Of a stretch of 64,000 nucleotides of DNA, positions 8,008 through 17,235 are shown piece by piece. Positions within the stretch are counted from its first letter, which is position 1. Each line of letters begins with the position of its first letter. A model generated the notes under the pieces. The model was not told the DNA's origin and ran no database searches. It worked only from the letters and a program-made list of their open reading frames with translations. Location of the stretch: NCBI RefSeq assembly GCF_900115735.1, contig NZ_FOXO01000015.1, positions 1 to 64,000 of the forward strand, read 5' to 3'. Origin of the DNA: Butyrivibrio proteoclasticus. GTDB lineage: Bacteria > Bacillota > Clostridia > Lachnospirales > Lachnospiraceae. The position numbers and the translations under genes are program-made.

Positions 8008-9285
8008 TTATTCTTTTCTTTCTATTGTCACATATACGCTCACAGTATTAGTGGCTTTTACACCATCCGGAAGGTTCCAGTTAACATCGACGCTGTAAGT
8101 CCCGTCTGCAAGCTCCCCATTTTCACTATTCTGAATAAAGCTATTAACATCCACTGTTCCTGTCAAAGAAGCAGCTGATACACCACTAATTGTAGATGTT
8201 AGTCCTGTAAGTGTCAGAGAAACTGTGTCATATTCAGTATCTTCAATTGCAACATTATAACCGTCAACTTCTCCGGCAACAGATATATTCTTTATGTCTA
8301 CATCAAATGTTTCTTCAGAAACACTCTCTATATGAACAACAACCGCAGCTGTTCCATTGTAATCACTATCTCCAAGAATCACTCCGTTTGGCAGATAATC
8401 CTCAACATCGATGGTACATGCAAGATTTCCGGTAAGCCCTGATACGTCAAGCTGTTCATCATCTATAACAATCTCATTTACTGAAGAGATTGCGCTGTTT
8501 TTGCCGGCAATAAGTACCTGATCAGGATTGGTGTCAACCTTTCCTGTAAGCGCATACCCATCAGCAGGTTCACCCTTTATTGTATATTTAAGTGGAACAT
8601 ACTTGGTTCCGTAAATTGTTACGTTAACATTGACAGTCTTGGCATTCATGGAAATCTGTGATGTATCAACCTGATTACCATCAACATCATAAAGAACTAT
8701 ATCTGCGTTGGTAATAATATCTGACGTAAAACCTGTTACATCAACATCTACCTCTGCTGTCTGAACTTTCTGGATCACCGATTCAGGTCCGTTTATCCTG
8801 ATCATATTCTGACCTGTTGAAATACCGCCGATCACGTATCCATCGGCAAGCGTTCCGGATGTAGTAGGTGTAATTGCAAGAGACTTGGAATTCTTGCGCT
8901 CTACACTTAATTTAACTACATCATTACTTGTAGATATATTCTCAATCTTGTCACTGTATTTGTTGGTAGTAACATTTATGCTCACCGTATTAAGACTGGA
9001 AAGATCCTGAATATCAGCCGTTGCAACGATATTATTCTGACTGATTGAATCTATTATGGATCTGGGTGCATAAATTGTTACAGAACTGATAGTATCTGTA
9101 TTATCAAGCACGGTATATACCTGCCCCTGCTCCGTAATAAGATTCGTGTTTTTTAAAGTTACCGGAATGTTGGTATATCTGACCGACGTTACCGGGTCAT
9201 TGATATTGGTAACCAAAAACCACACAATTATAGCAAAAATAAGTGAAGCGAGCTTAAGCCCCCAATTAGACGTAAGTTTTTTCAT
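8008..9285 (-). CDS. cdaR: CdaR, YbbR-domain regulator of the c-di-AMP cyclase
   Basis: 425 residues. One N-terminal membrane anchor (about 9-27, LASLIFAIIVWFLVTN), then about four repeated YbbR domains (each near 80-90 residues, with recurring P-V-pattern strands such as NIPVTLKN, KYVPLKYTIKGEPADGY). Known: the YbbR domains lie outside the membrane and modulate CdaA. The start codon overlaps the end of cdaA by 4 nt, so expression is coupled. No catalytic residues are expected. Confidence 0.92.
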   Translation of the reverse strand: MKKLTSNWGLKLASLIFAIIVWFLVTNINDPVTSVRYTNIPVTLKNTNLITEQGQVYTVLDNTDTISSVTIYAPRSIIDSISQNNIVATADIQDLSSLNTVSINVTTNKYSDKIENISTSNDVVKLSVERKNSKSLAITPTTSGTLADGYVIGGISTGQNMIRINGPESVIQKVQTAEVDVDVTGFTSDIITNADIVLYDVDGNQVDTSQISMNAKTVNVNVTIYGTKYVPLKYTIKGEPADGYALTGKVDTNPDQVLIAGKNSAISSVNEIVIDDEQLDVSGLTGNLACTIDVEDYLPNGVILGDSDYNGTAAVVVHIESVSEETFDVDIKNISVAGEVDGYNVAIEDTEYDTVSLTLTGLTSTISGVSAASLTGTVDVNSFIQNSENGELADGTYSVDVNWNLPDGVKATNTVSVYVTIERKE

Positions 9286-10148
9286 TTTTTCGCCTTTGCC
9301 TTTCTGGCAAGGTGCTTGATCGGCGCCTCTTCAGTGTGCTTATCCTGAAGAATTCTCAGGCGTTCCCTCAATCTGTCACTGTCAACAGATCTCTCTAATT
9401 CGCCCTCATAAGCGATACTTATCTTACCTGTCTCCTCAGAAACAATAATTGTAAGAGAATCTGTTGCTTCAGAAACACCCACACCGGCACGATGTCTTGT
9501 TCCAAGTTCCTTACCTATCCCCATATTGTCAGAAAGTGGCAAATAACATGTGGCAGCTGTTACCCTGTCACCTTTGATTACAACTGCTCCATCATGAAGT
9601 GGAGTATTGTGTTCAAAAATATTGATAAGAAGCTGACTGGTTACTATTCCGTCAACCTCAATTCCTGTGCGTTCAAACTCAGTTAAAGGATGATTATTCT
9701 CAATAACTATCAGTGCTCCGGTTCTTACCTTGGCCATCTCAACGCAAGCTCTGACTATTTCATTCAAAGTTCTGTCCGAAAATCTTCCCTGTGTTTTAGG
9801 ATCACCAAGCGACAGCACATTGGAAAAGAAATTTTTCCTTCCCAGTTCTTCCAAAGCTTTACGAAGTTCAGGCTGCAGTATAACAACCATTGCTATGATT
9901 GCAATACTGAAAACTCTTTCAACAATCCACAGGATAGTCGTCATATTGAAAAGAGCTGCAACTAAAATAAACACAACAATTACTATGACACCCTTTAACA
10001 GTGACCATAGTCTTGTGTTTTTTGCCCACACCAAAATATGATATACCAGAAACGCAATAATAAAAATTTCCAGTATATCTGAGAATCTCACAGTTGGCAT
10101 GTGCAAACTTGTTCTATTGAAATCAAATAAAAAATCTATTTGTTCCAT
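9282..10148 (-). CDS. cdaA: Diadenylate cyclase CdaA
   Basis: 288 residues. Three membrane segments lie within about 20-95, then the DAC (DisA_N) domain with the catalytic DGA at 186-188 and GTRHR at 216-220. A 20-residue basic tail ends the protein. Known reaction: 2 ATP to cyclic di-AMP, which controls potassium and osmolyte transport and cell-wall homeostasis. It heads the cdaA-cdaR-glmM-ptsH set and lies 16 nt after the unknown membrane gene at 10165, so that pair may also be in the operon. Confidence 0.95.
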   Translation of the reverse strand: MEQIDFLFDFNRTSLHMPTVRFSDILEIFIIAFLVYHILVWAKNTRLWSLLKGVIVIVVFILVAALFNMTTILWIVERVFSIAIIAMVVILQPELRKALEELGRKNFFSNVLSLGDPKTQGRFSDRTLNEIVRACVEMAKVRTGALIVIENNHPLTEFERTGIEVDGIVTSQLLINIFEHNTPLHDGAVVIKGDRVTAATCYLPLSDNMGIGKELGTRHRAGVGVSEATDSLTIIVSEETGKISIAYEGELERSVDSDRLRERLRILQDKHTEEAPIKHLARKAKAKK

Positions 10149-10164
10149 GGTGTCCCTTTATATA

Positions 10165-11106
10165 TCACCTGCGCTGCTCTCTTGCGCGGTTTATTTTCTT
10201 AACCCTTCGTTCAGGTGTAGAAACTGTAACCTTAGGTACAGCCTTTACATAATAATAATATTCATCATCTTCAAACTGCACTTTCTCAGTTCTGCTATAG
10301 TCAAGACTGAATGAGAAAAACTCAACCACAAGCATTAGAAGTGCAGATACAACAGTTCCAACTATAACTCCTACCAAGGCAATATCTGTATCAAATATAA
10401 GATTTCCAACAAGGATACAGATAATAAGAGAAATAGCACCTGCTGATATTGCAATCTTCCATGAGTTATCAACAGAAGATCTGCGAATCAGATATACGAT
10501 AACAATCGTAATTGCAAACGCAGCTACCAAAACTATCATAGATTTATTTCCTGTGATTCCAGACACTATGGACTGGAACTCATTGGCTGCTTCCTCAACA
10601 CCATCACTTCCAAAAGCTGTGGCATTTGAAGAAAAATAGGAAATCATGAAAGATATTACTATTCCAAATCCAACCGATACCATAGAAGCCGGTGTACCTA
10701 ACAATCCCATGGCAAGTGGCATCACATAAGGAAGTCCAACAAAATAAAACAATGGTGTAAGTACAACTGCCAAAGTATCTTTAGGTGAAAACCTAAAATA
10801 AAGCAAAAACATCAAAACAAAAATAATTGCCGCTACAAGTGCGCATTCAGGAGCAAGCGAAAAAAGGTGCCCCAGTATAAAAGCTGCTGAAGCAACAATA
10901 ATAAAGTTTGCAGGTAAAATAGCGCACAAAAGTGAAGCCATCAGAACAATCGCCATATTGTTCAGAGAGCTCATATAACCAAGCTTATTATTTATAACTG
11001 CAATTGAAATGAGTGAAAGTAAGAACTTCCAGACATATGTAAGATATGTTTCGTTATTGATATAAAACCTTTTGATATACTGCTTAAATTCCAATAATGA
11101 TGTCAT
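10165..11106 (-). CDS. Unknown polytopic membrane protein
   Basis: 313 residues; I do not recognise a characterised family. About eight hydrophobic segments fill residues 24-270, with one soluble loop near 165-190 (SSNATAFGSDGVEEAANEFQ). A charged cytoplasmic tail contains an acidic-aromatic run EDDEYYYYVKAVPKV and ends in a basic stretch (RRVKKINRAREQRR). It starts 4 nt after the gene at 11111 and ends 16 nt before cdaA, which suggests one transcript and perhaps a role in cell-envelope or c-di-AMP physiology (inference from position only). Confidence 0.7.
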   Translation of the reverse strand: MTSLLEFKQYIKRFYINNETYLTYVWKFLLSLISIAVINNKLGYMSSLNNMAIVLMASLLCAILPANFIIVASAAFILGHLFSLAPECALVAAIIFVLMFLLYFRFSPKDTLAVVLTPLFYFVGLPYVMPLAMGLLGTPASMVSVGFGIVISFMISYFSSNATAFGSDGVEEAANEFQSIVSGITGNKSMIVLVAAFAITIVIVYLIRRSSVDNSWKIAISAGAISLIICILVGNLIFDTDIALVGVIVGTVVSALLMLVVEFFSFSLDYSRTEKVQFEDDEYYYYVKAVPKVTVSTPERRVKKINRAREQRR

Positions 11107-11110
11107 AGTA

Positions 11111-11506
11111 TCACTTTTCCTTCTCGTACATTCTAGCTAACTTTTTAAGATCCCCATAATACTGTCTCATATTCTTACGCATCTTGGAATAACGATAGGA
11201 ATATATGATATATGAAACAAGAGAATACACGCCAACAAGCAGGAGGTAGTATATAAGATACCTCCTGCCAATAGCCAATAAATTATTTGTATTGTAAAGA
11301 TTAGATAAAACATTTTCGAAATCGTAAAGTGCATAAGTTCCAACACAAATAGCAAAGACAACTGTCGCGCTAATCACTGACTTAAGTATATTAAAGCCAA
11401 TGTAATCACTCCTAAAATAAGAGTTGATTGCTCCGTTCTTCTTGCCTTCACGATCCATAAATGCAGCCATTTTGGTCATCAAAATGACTTTGTCTTCATT
11501 TAACAT
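11111..11506 (-). CDS. Unknown small membrane protein
   Basis: 131 residues with two hydrophobic segments (about 46-62 and 85-107), a loop between them and a basic C-terminus (RYSKMRKNMRQYYGDLKKLARMYEKEK) likely to be an amphipathic helix in the cytoplasm. No recognisable motif. Its close spacing to the genes on both sides (4 and 9 nt) suggests it is co-expressed with the 313-residue membrane protein and may be its partner. Confidence 0.65.
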   Translation of the reverse strand: MLNEDKVILMTKMAAFMDREGKKNGAINSYFRSDYIGFNILKSVISATVVFAICVGTYALYDFENVLSNLYNTNNLLAIGRRYLIYYLLLVGVYSLVSYIIYSYRYSKMRKNMRQYYGDLKKLARMYEKEK

Positions 11507-11515
11507 TTTTGCTCC

Positions 11516-11923
11516 TTATGTATCCAGGAAGCGCATTCCAGCTTTCTTATCTTGCTTAACCGGCTGTTGAATAACTGGCTGAGGTCTGGCAAACGTATTA
11601 TTGAGGTTGTCTGCCATACTAGCCTTACATTTATCACAAAATCTTCCTGTTAAAATACGTGCACCGCACTTTTCACAAGTCATCTTGAGCGGTGAATTTT
11701 CAGCGAACATCAGCCTTTCCTCACGAATCCACTGCTGTATCTGCTTGGTGGTTACTTCATTATCTTCCGCGATCTGTTTCAAATCTGCTGTCGGATTCTC
11801 AATGATGTATGCCTTAACTCTCTGAAAATCCTCTTCGATTGCCTTTTTACAAGGCTCACAGATCGGTTGTCCACCAATGTAGTTGAACATTTTCCCGCAT
11901 CTTGCACAATTCCGTAAGTTCAT
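11516..11923 (-). CDS. Flagellar-operon zinc-ribbon/HTH protein (TIGR03826, YvyF-like)
   Basis: 135 residues from ATG 11923, chosen because GGAGGT lies 7 nt upstream. Three parts: an N-terminal zinc knuckle (CARCGKMF and CEPC), a helix-turn-helix (LKQIAEDNEVTTKQIQQWI) and a second zinc ribbon (CEKCGARI and CDKC). This arrangement matches the TIGR03826 family, encoded next to comF and flgM in Bacillus (yvyF). comF is directly upstream here too (20 nt). Its function is not established; a regulatory role is suggested by the HTH. Confidence 0.8.
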   Translation of the reverse strand: MNLRNCARCGKMFNYIGGQPICEPCKKAIEEDFQRVKAYIIENPTADLKQIAEDNEVTTKQIQQWIREERLMFAENSPLKMTCEKCGARILTGRFCDKCKASMADNLNNTFARPQPVIQQPVKQDKKAGMRFLDT

Positions 11924-11943
11924 AAATCTGACCTCCATTTATC

Positions 11944-12663
11944 TTATGTAGTTTGCCCGATAGCAAGTGTAAGGAAATAAACATTCTTTACTCCGGCCAT
12001 CTGAAACTCATGGGTGATCTCATCAATGGTACTTCCAGTTGTATAGATGTCATCGATAATGAGTATGCACTTAAATTTTACATCATTTCTTACTATATTA
12101 AAAGCCTTTTTCAAATTATTGCGGCGTCCACGAAGGTCAAGCTCCTTCATAGGTCTGGTCTGTCTTGACCTTACTATCACATCACCATACACAGGAATTC
12201 CTGTCAGCTTTGAAAGCCTTGATGCATACTCTGCTGCCTGATTGTATCCTCTGATATACTGTTTATCTTTGTACATCGGAACAGGTATTATCGCATCCAC
12301 GCCAAGTCTACTAATCTTCTTCCCAAGCCTTTTCACAGTCGCTTCGGCATAAAAATCTGCATATTCTCTCCGCCCCATATACTTAAACCTATATATTGAT
12401 CCGGAAATACTTCGATAATTAAATACTGAAAATCCCCGATTAAATCTATGTCTGATAGCCATACAGTCTGCGCAGTACTCTGACTGGTCAGATAGCTTTA
12501 AAGGTTTCCCGCATTTTTCGCAGACATGGTCGCCTATGTATTTTATTTTCTTTTTACATTCCTCATGAACTAGGTCTTTAGACTCTTTATATCTAAGTAC
12601 GCCATCACAGATGGGGCATCGCCTTGGATATATGAGATTCAGAACATTTTCAATTACCTGCAT
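11944..12663 (-). CDS. comF: ComF family phosphoribosyltransferase-like protein
   Basis: 239 residues from ATG 12663. The N-terminus has paired Cys motifs (CPICDG, CEKCGKPL, CADC) expected to bind zinc. The C-terminal half is a type I PRTase fold with the PRPP loop IIDDIYTTGST. Known: ComF is needed for DNA uptake in Bacillus and works with the ComFA helicase; many ComF genes occur in non-competent species with unclear roles. It overlaps the end of recD2 by 14 nt, so the two are translationally coupled. Confidence 0.88.
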   Translation of the reverse strand: MQVIENVLNLIYPRRCPICDGVLRYKESKDLVHEECKKKIKYIGDHVCEKCGKPLKLSDQSEYCADCMAIRHRFNRGFSVFNYRSISGSIYRFKYMGRREYADFYAEATVKRLGKKISRLGVDAIIPVPMYKDKQYIRGYNQAAEYASRLSKLTGIPVYGDVIVRSRQTRPMKELDLRGRRNNLKKAFNIVRNDVKFKCILIIDDIYTTGSTIDEITHEFQMAGVKNVYFLTLAIGQTT

Positions 12664-14908
12664 CAAATACTTCTCTAATTCTATCTTTAAGACCGGTGTA
12701 TCTTTTCAGTTGCTGTTCATTAGCTGTCATGTTTAGTACAGTCTGACTGCTGCCCAAAATACATACAGTGTTCTTGGCTCTGGTCACTGCTGTATAGAGC
12801 AAATTTCTGTTCAGCAGCATTCTTGGGCCGCCCAAAAGCGGCATAATAACTGCAGGGTACTCGCTTCCCTGAGATTTGTGAATAGTAATTGCATATGAAA
12901 GTTCGAGCTCATCCAATTCAGCAAATGGATACCTGACTCTCCTGTGCTCATCAAATTCCACCACAACATCTTGAGAATATTCATTAATCTCCCTGACAAT
13001 TCCCATGTCACCGTTAAACACTCCAAGGCCTGAATCCACCGGTATATTATGCTTTCCAACGACTTCCCACTGAGCCTGATAGTTATTCTTTATCTGCATG
13101 ACCTTGTCGCCTTCCCTTAAGGTAAGCTCGCCATAAACATGCTCCTTTTTGGTCTTGTCAGGCGGATTAAGATACTCCTGCAAAATCAGATTAAGCTGTA
13201 TCGCCCCAAGCGGGCCCTTTTTCATGGGTGTCAGAACCTGTATGTCATAGGGCTGCGCCCCGACATATCCGGGAAGCTTATCTCTTATAAGCTGTACCAT
13301 GTGCTTATATATAACGTTTGCATCATTTCTTTCCAGGAAAAAGAAATCCTTACTTTTATTATCAAGCACCGGCTTCTCACCATTATGGATTCTGTGAGCA
13401 TTCATAACGATGTCACTTTCCTCAGCCTGCCTGAATATCTTTTGCAGATAGATGGTCGGAAATCTTCCACTGGATATAAGATCAGCGAGCACCTGCCCCG
13501 GTCCCACACTCGGTAGCTGCGAACTATCTCCAACAAGAATCAGATGCACTCCTGGAACGAGGGCCTTTAAAAGTGCATAAAAAAGATGAATATCAACCAT
13601 GGACATCTCGTCTATAATGATTGCATCCGCTTCGAGAGGGTTGTCCCTGTTTCTTTCAAATCTAACTGCACCGGACTTGGTATCATCATCACCAACCTGG
13701 CCCGAAACTTCCAATAATCTATGGATTGTTCTGGCTTCGTAGCCTGTTGCTTCAGTCATTCTCTTGGCTGCTCTTCCCGTAGGAGCTGCTAAAAGAATAT
13801 CCAATCCTTCACTTGCATAATATTCAATAATAGTGTTGATAGTAGTGGTCTTACCTGTGCCGGGTCCACCTGTAATGATAACAATTCCATTTGAAATGCT
13901 CTTTAATACAGCCTCTCGTTGAAGGTCATCAAGCTGAAGATTTTTTCTTTTCTCTATATCAAGGATTCTCTGCCTGTATCTCTCCTCATCTGCAGCAGTA
14001 ACATTTTCAGCAACATTCAGGTCCGAAAGCATAACCGCTGCCCCCTGCTCCTCGTAATAAAAATTAGCAGAGAAAATATTGTCATTATTTTTTGCTATGA
14101 GTTTTTTGTCCATCATCAGATTCTGAATCTGAATCCTTATGCTGTCAGAATCAATCATCTGGTCAGGTGTCTGTATTAAGAGTTCTTCTGTCTTTGAAAC
14201 AAGTTCATCCATGGGAAGATAGGTATTTCCATCAAGTGAACTCTGAAGAAGTGTGAAAAGAATGCCGCTTCTTATACGGTACTCAGAATCCACGCGAATG
14301 CCGACTTTGGCAGCGATCTCATCAGCAGTCTTAAATCCAATCCCGCTTATATCGTCAGCAAGCTGATAAGGATTCTCCTGAATAATCCCATAAACTCTGG
14401 TTCCGTAATTGTTGAATATCTTAACTGCCATATTGTTGCTGATACCATATTTCTGCAAAAAAATCATGGCATCGCGCATCTCTCTTTTTTCTGCCATCTG
14501 CATGGCTATGTCTATGGCTTTTTTTTCACTGATTCCTTTAATTTCAGCTAATCTTTCAGGTTCATCCTCAATGATCCTGAAAGTATCCGCTCCAAATTTT
14601 TTAACTATACGGGCTGCCAGTGCCTCTCCAATTCCCCTTATAGCACCTGAACCGAGATATCTCTGCATAGATACTGCATCATCAGGAACTGCAATCTTGT
14701 AGGAACTTACCTTTAATTGCTGGCCGTATACAGGATGGTTAACGTAGCTGCCCTCGATTTCAAGAGTATCTCCTACATCAGCATCCTTAAAGGTTCCGGT
14801 GCAGGTTACCTCCTCTTCATCTACAATAAGGCTCACTACACCGTAGCCGTTTTCCTCGTTCTTATATATAAAATGATCTATGTATCCTTTAACTGTTTCT
14901 TTTTCCAT
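12650..14908 (-). CDS. recD2: RecD2-type SF1B DNA helicase
   Basis: 752 residues. The N-terminal region holds an OB-like start and helix-hairpin-helix segments (GSGAIRGIGEALAARIVKKF; ISGIGFKTADEIA), then a RecA-like core with Walker A GGPGTGKTT near residue 345, DEMSMVD, and VGDSSQLPSVGPG. The C-terminus has TIHKSQGSEYP and VTRAKNTV motifs. Known: RecD2 unwinds DNA 5' to 3' without RecBC and takes part in repair and fork progression. It is the first gene after the terminator at 14930. Confidence 0.92.
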   Translation of the reverse strand: MEKETVKGYIDHFIYKNEENGYGVVSLIVDEEEVTCTGTFKDADVGDTLEIEGSYVNHPVYGQQLKVSSYKIAVPDDAVSMQRYLGSGAIRGIGEALAARIVKKFGADTFRIIEDEPERLAEIKGISEKKAIDIAMQMAEKREMRDAMIFLQKYGISNNMAVKIFNNYGTRVYGIIQENPYQLADDISGIGFKTADEIAAKVGIRVDSEYRIRSGILFTLLQSSLDGNTYLPMDELVSKTEELLIQTPDQMIDSDSIRIQIQNLMMDKKLIAKNNDNIFSANFYYEEQGAAVMLSDLNVAENVTAADEERYRQRILDIEKRKNLQLDDLQREAVLKSISNGIVIITGGPGTGKTTTINTIIEYYASEGLDILLAAPTGRAAKRMTEATGYEARTIHRLLEVSGQVGDDDTKSGAVRFERNRDNPLEADAIIIDEMSMVDIHLFYALLKALVPGVHLILVGDSSQLPSVGPGQVLADLISSGRFPTIYLQKIFRQAEESDIVMNAHRIHNGEKPVLDNKSKDFFFLERNDANVIYKHMVQLIRDKLPGYVGAQPYDIQVLTPMKKGPLGAIQLNLILQEYLNPPDKTKKEHVYGELTLREGDKVMQIKNNYQAQWEVVGKHNIPVDSGLGVFNGDMGIVREINEYSQDVVVEFDEHRRVRYPFAELDELELSYAITIHKSQGSEYPAVIMPLLGGPRMLLNRNLLYTAVTRAKNTVCILGSSQTVLNMTANEQQLKRYTGLKDRIREVFDAGN

Positions 14909-14929
14909 AAAAAGTAGTATACCATAATA

Positions 14930-14973
14930 AAAAGCGTATAAATCTTAAGATTTCTTAAGAATTACACGCTTTT
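14930..14973 (-). terminator. Intrinsic terminator after the flagellar gene cluster
   Basis: Outer stem AAAAGCGT with ACGCTTTT (14930-14937, 14966-14973) encloses a second A/T-rich dyad (TCTTAAGA twice). On the minus strand it is followed by T-rich sequence. It separates the mbl-flhO-flhP-flgJ set from recD2. Confidence 0.75.
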
Positions 14974-14991
14974 ATACACATTCTTATACTT

Positions 14992-15378
14992 TTATGTGGA
15001 TGGAGCTTCAGGAATGTCATAGTTGCGTTTTAAATTCTCATAGAGCATCTGAGCAAAGCCATTACTCTGAGTCTCTACTGATGTTGAGCAGACTTCCTGA
15101 AGTGTCTTGTCCTTAAAAAAGTCTACCAGAGTTGATGTGGAATTGTCCTCAGTTTCAGGTTTAAGAGCATCTACAGACTTCTGCATTTCTTTGAACATCT
15201 GCTCAAGGAAATATGCCTCAAAACTTTTGCAGGCTTCCATAAGTTCATCATCCGTGGAAGTTTCGGACGTATTTTGCAGCTTATTCTGAAGCGCAATAGT
15301 GCTGGCGTTCTTACTCTCCTGCATTGCATAATCTGTAATCGCCGTTGAATTTAATCCTTTAATATCAAGACCCGCCAT
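14992..15378 (-). CDS. FlgJ-like rod-binding protein (N-terminal domain only)
   Basis: 128 residues. The segment DDELMEACKSFEAYFLEQMFKEMQ and the later FFKDKTLQEVCSTSVETQ match the rod-binding domain of FlgJ. The muramidase domain of enterobacterial FlgJ is absent, which is normal in clostridia. Known: caps the growing flagellar rod. It lies 22 nt after flhP and ends the transcript at the 14930 terminator. Confidence 0.8.
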   Translation of the reverse strand: MAGLDIKGLNSTAITDYAMQESKNASTIALQNKLQNTSETSTDDELMEACKSFEAYFLEQMFKEMQKSVDALKPETEDNSTSTLVDFFKDKTLQEVCSTSVETQSNGFAQMLYENLKRNYDIPEAPST

Positions 15379-15400
15379 AATCTCCCCTTATCTCACTTTA

Positions 15401-16225
15401 TTATCTCTTAAGTGAATTTGCTGTCTGCATCATTTCATCAGTTGTCTGAATTGCAGTTGAGTTCATTTCATATGCACGCTGGGCTACGATTAGATTTACC
15501 ATTTCTGTTGCCACATTTACGTTTGATCCTTCAAGATATCCCTGAACGATCTCACTTTTCTTAATATTATCGGCGTCATTTTCAAGAATAGGCTCGCCAC
15601 TTGCCGCAGTCTGTATCCACGCTGCACTTCCTACCCTTTCAAGGCCTTCTCTATTGGAGAACTGCCATACTCCGATCTGAAGTCCCATATCTGTAGGAAC
15701 TCCCTGATCATCAGGGTAAAAAATCTTTCCATCGCTGCTGATAGTGATTCTGCTTGCAATCGCTCCATCAAGAGTAATAGCTGCGCCATCTATATCAAGC
15801 ACAGGATTTCCTTCTGCTGTTGTGAGCTCAAGAGTAGTTCCACCTGTATCCTGAAGTGCCCACACAAAGTTACCATTTCTCGTATAGTTAATAGTCTCAC
15901 CATCGGCCGACATATATGCAAAGAAACCTTCGCCGCCTATTGCAAGCGCCGCCGGATTATCACTGCTTTGAAATGAACCCTGGGAAAAGAACTGATTAAT
16001 CGTTGAAGTACGTACGCCAAGTCCCACCTGCGAATTGGTTGGTTTTGGAGTACCATTAGAAGTGGTTGTAACAGACTGTAACTCCTGGTACAAAAGAGAT
16101 TTGAACTGCGCACCCTGAGCCTTATATCCCACTGTATTAACGTTCGCAAGATTGTTAGAAATGGTATCTACATTTGTCTGCTGCGCATTCATTCCAGTTG
16201 CTGCTGACCATAGACTTCTTACCAT
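15401..16225 (-). CDS. flhP: Flagellar hook/rod protein FlhP (FlgG-like)
   Basis: 274 residues from ATG 16225, with GGAGGTGG 7-8 nt upstream; the longer frame has no such site. The N-terminus MVRSLWSAATGMNAQQTNVD and DTISNNLANVNTVGYK are the rod-type helical signature, and the C-terminus NVATEMVNLIVAQRAYEMNS is the partner helix. The GGEGFFAY segment is the FlgE/F/G fold. The order mbl-flhO-flhP matches Bacillus subtilis, which identifies this as flhP. Known: distal-rod subunit needed for hook assembly. Confidence 0.85.
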   Translation of the reverse strand: MVRSLWSAATGMNAQQTNVDTISNNLANVNTVGYKAQGAQFKSLLYQELQSVTTTSNGTPKPTNSQVGLGVRTSTINQFFSQGSFQSSDNPAALAIGGEGFFAYMSADGETINYTRNGNFVWALQDTGGTTLELTTAEGNPVLDIDGAAITLDGAIASRITISSDGKIFYPDDQGVPTDMGLQIGVWQFSNREGLERVGSAAWIQTAASGEPILENDADNIKKSEIVQGYLEGSNVNVATEMVNLIVAQRAYEMNSTAIQTTDEMMQTANSLKR

Positions 16226-16342
16226 AAGCCACCTCCGATTTAGATAAATGTAGGTATCACCGTCATCCGTGACTGGTAATATCATCTTCTATATTCTTAT
16301 CGGCTCAATCCCAAAAAATATTTATAAAAATACTATAAATTT

Positions 16343-17173
16343 TCATGACAGACGTCCAAGCTGGTTAGCTGCAATATCAAGAGTGCCGTCAATAGTGGTT
16401 ATCATTCTCTGGTTTGTATCATAATTTCTCTGAACAGCAATCATATTGACCATTTCATCAACTACAGATATATTAGATTGTTCCAAAAAGCCGGCGTAGA
16501 CTGATGCTGTAGATGTTATCTGAGTTGCATCATCTGTTGGAATATACATATTTTCGCCGTAATGCTCCAATGTATTGTAAGTAATTCTTCCATCAGGATA
16601 GGTTACCTTTTCAAAATCAAATTTTCCTACTGTGGCAACAACTTCACCATCCTGAATTATTTCGCCCAATGTATTTATCTCCACAGGAAGTGCCGGATCA
16701 ACTTCAATATGTCCTCCATCCTGTGACAAAACAAAGTCTCCATCCTGTGTTACAAGAACGCCTTCATTTGTAAGTGTAAAGTTTCCGTCTCTTGTGTACA
16801 TGATATCAGTCTGCCCTGCTACATCTCTTTCGATGTTTACAGCCTTATTGGTATATTCAATTCCAAAGAATCCATATCCGCCAAGAGCCAGATCAAAAGT
16901 ATTACCTGTCTCTTTCATCGGTCCTTCAGACCAATCCACGTATCCTTCGCCGATTTTTACACCGGGATTAATAATGCCCAGTCCACGGGCAGTGAACGGG
17001 GCATCAGTATAGTCTTTAATTTTGAGCGCAAGCTGATCAGAAAAAGCCTGTGAAGTTGCGCCTTCTTTTTTATATCCGTTAGTATTGGCATTAGCAAGAT
17101 TGTTAGTGAGCACATCCATTCTGTGCTGTTCGTTAATCATTCCTGTGTATGCTGTGTAGAGACCCTTTACCAT
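16343..17173 (-). CDS. flhO: Flagellar hook/rod protein FlhO (FlgF/G-like)
   Basis: 276 residues. N-terminal signature MVKGLYTAYTGMINEQHRMD and NLANANTNGYKKEGA, mid-region LGGYGFFGIEY, and C-terminal NISVVDEMVNMIAVQRNYD, all diagnostic of rod/hook proteins. It is the first flagellar gene after mbl (62 nt), as flhO is in Bacillus. Known role: proximal part of the distal rod with FlhP. A 7-bp dyad (17206-17224) lies in the gap to mbl. Confidence 0.85.
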   Translation of the reverse strand: MVKGLYTAYTGMINEQHRMDVLTNNLANANTNGYKKEGATSQAFSDQLALKIKDYTDAPFTARGLGIINPGVKIGEGYVDWSEGPMKETGNTFDLALGGYGFFGIEYTNKAVNIERDVAGQTDIMYTRDGNFTLTNEGVLVTQDGDFVLSQDGGHIEVDPALPVEINTLGEIIQDGEVVATVGKFDFEKVTYPDGRITYNTLEHYGENMYIPTDDATQITSTASVYAGFLEQSNISVVDEMVNMIAVQRNYDTNQRMITTIDGTLDIAANQLGRLS

Positions 17174-17235
17174 ACAATATTCCTCATGCCATCCTGGCTT
17201 TACAACTGTTCAGTCCATGAACAGTGCGTTAGGCC

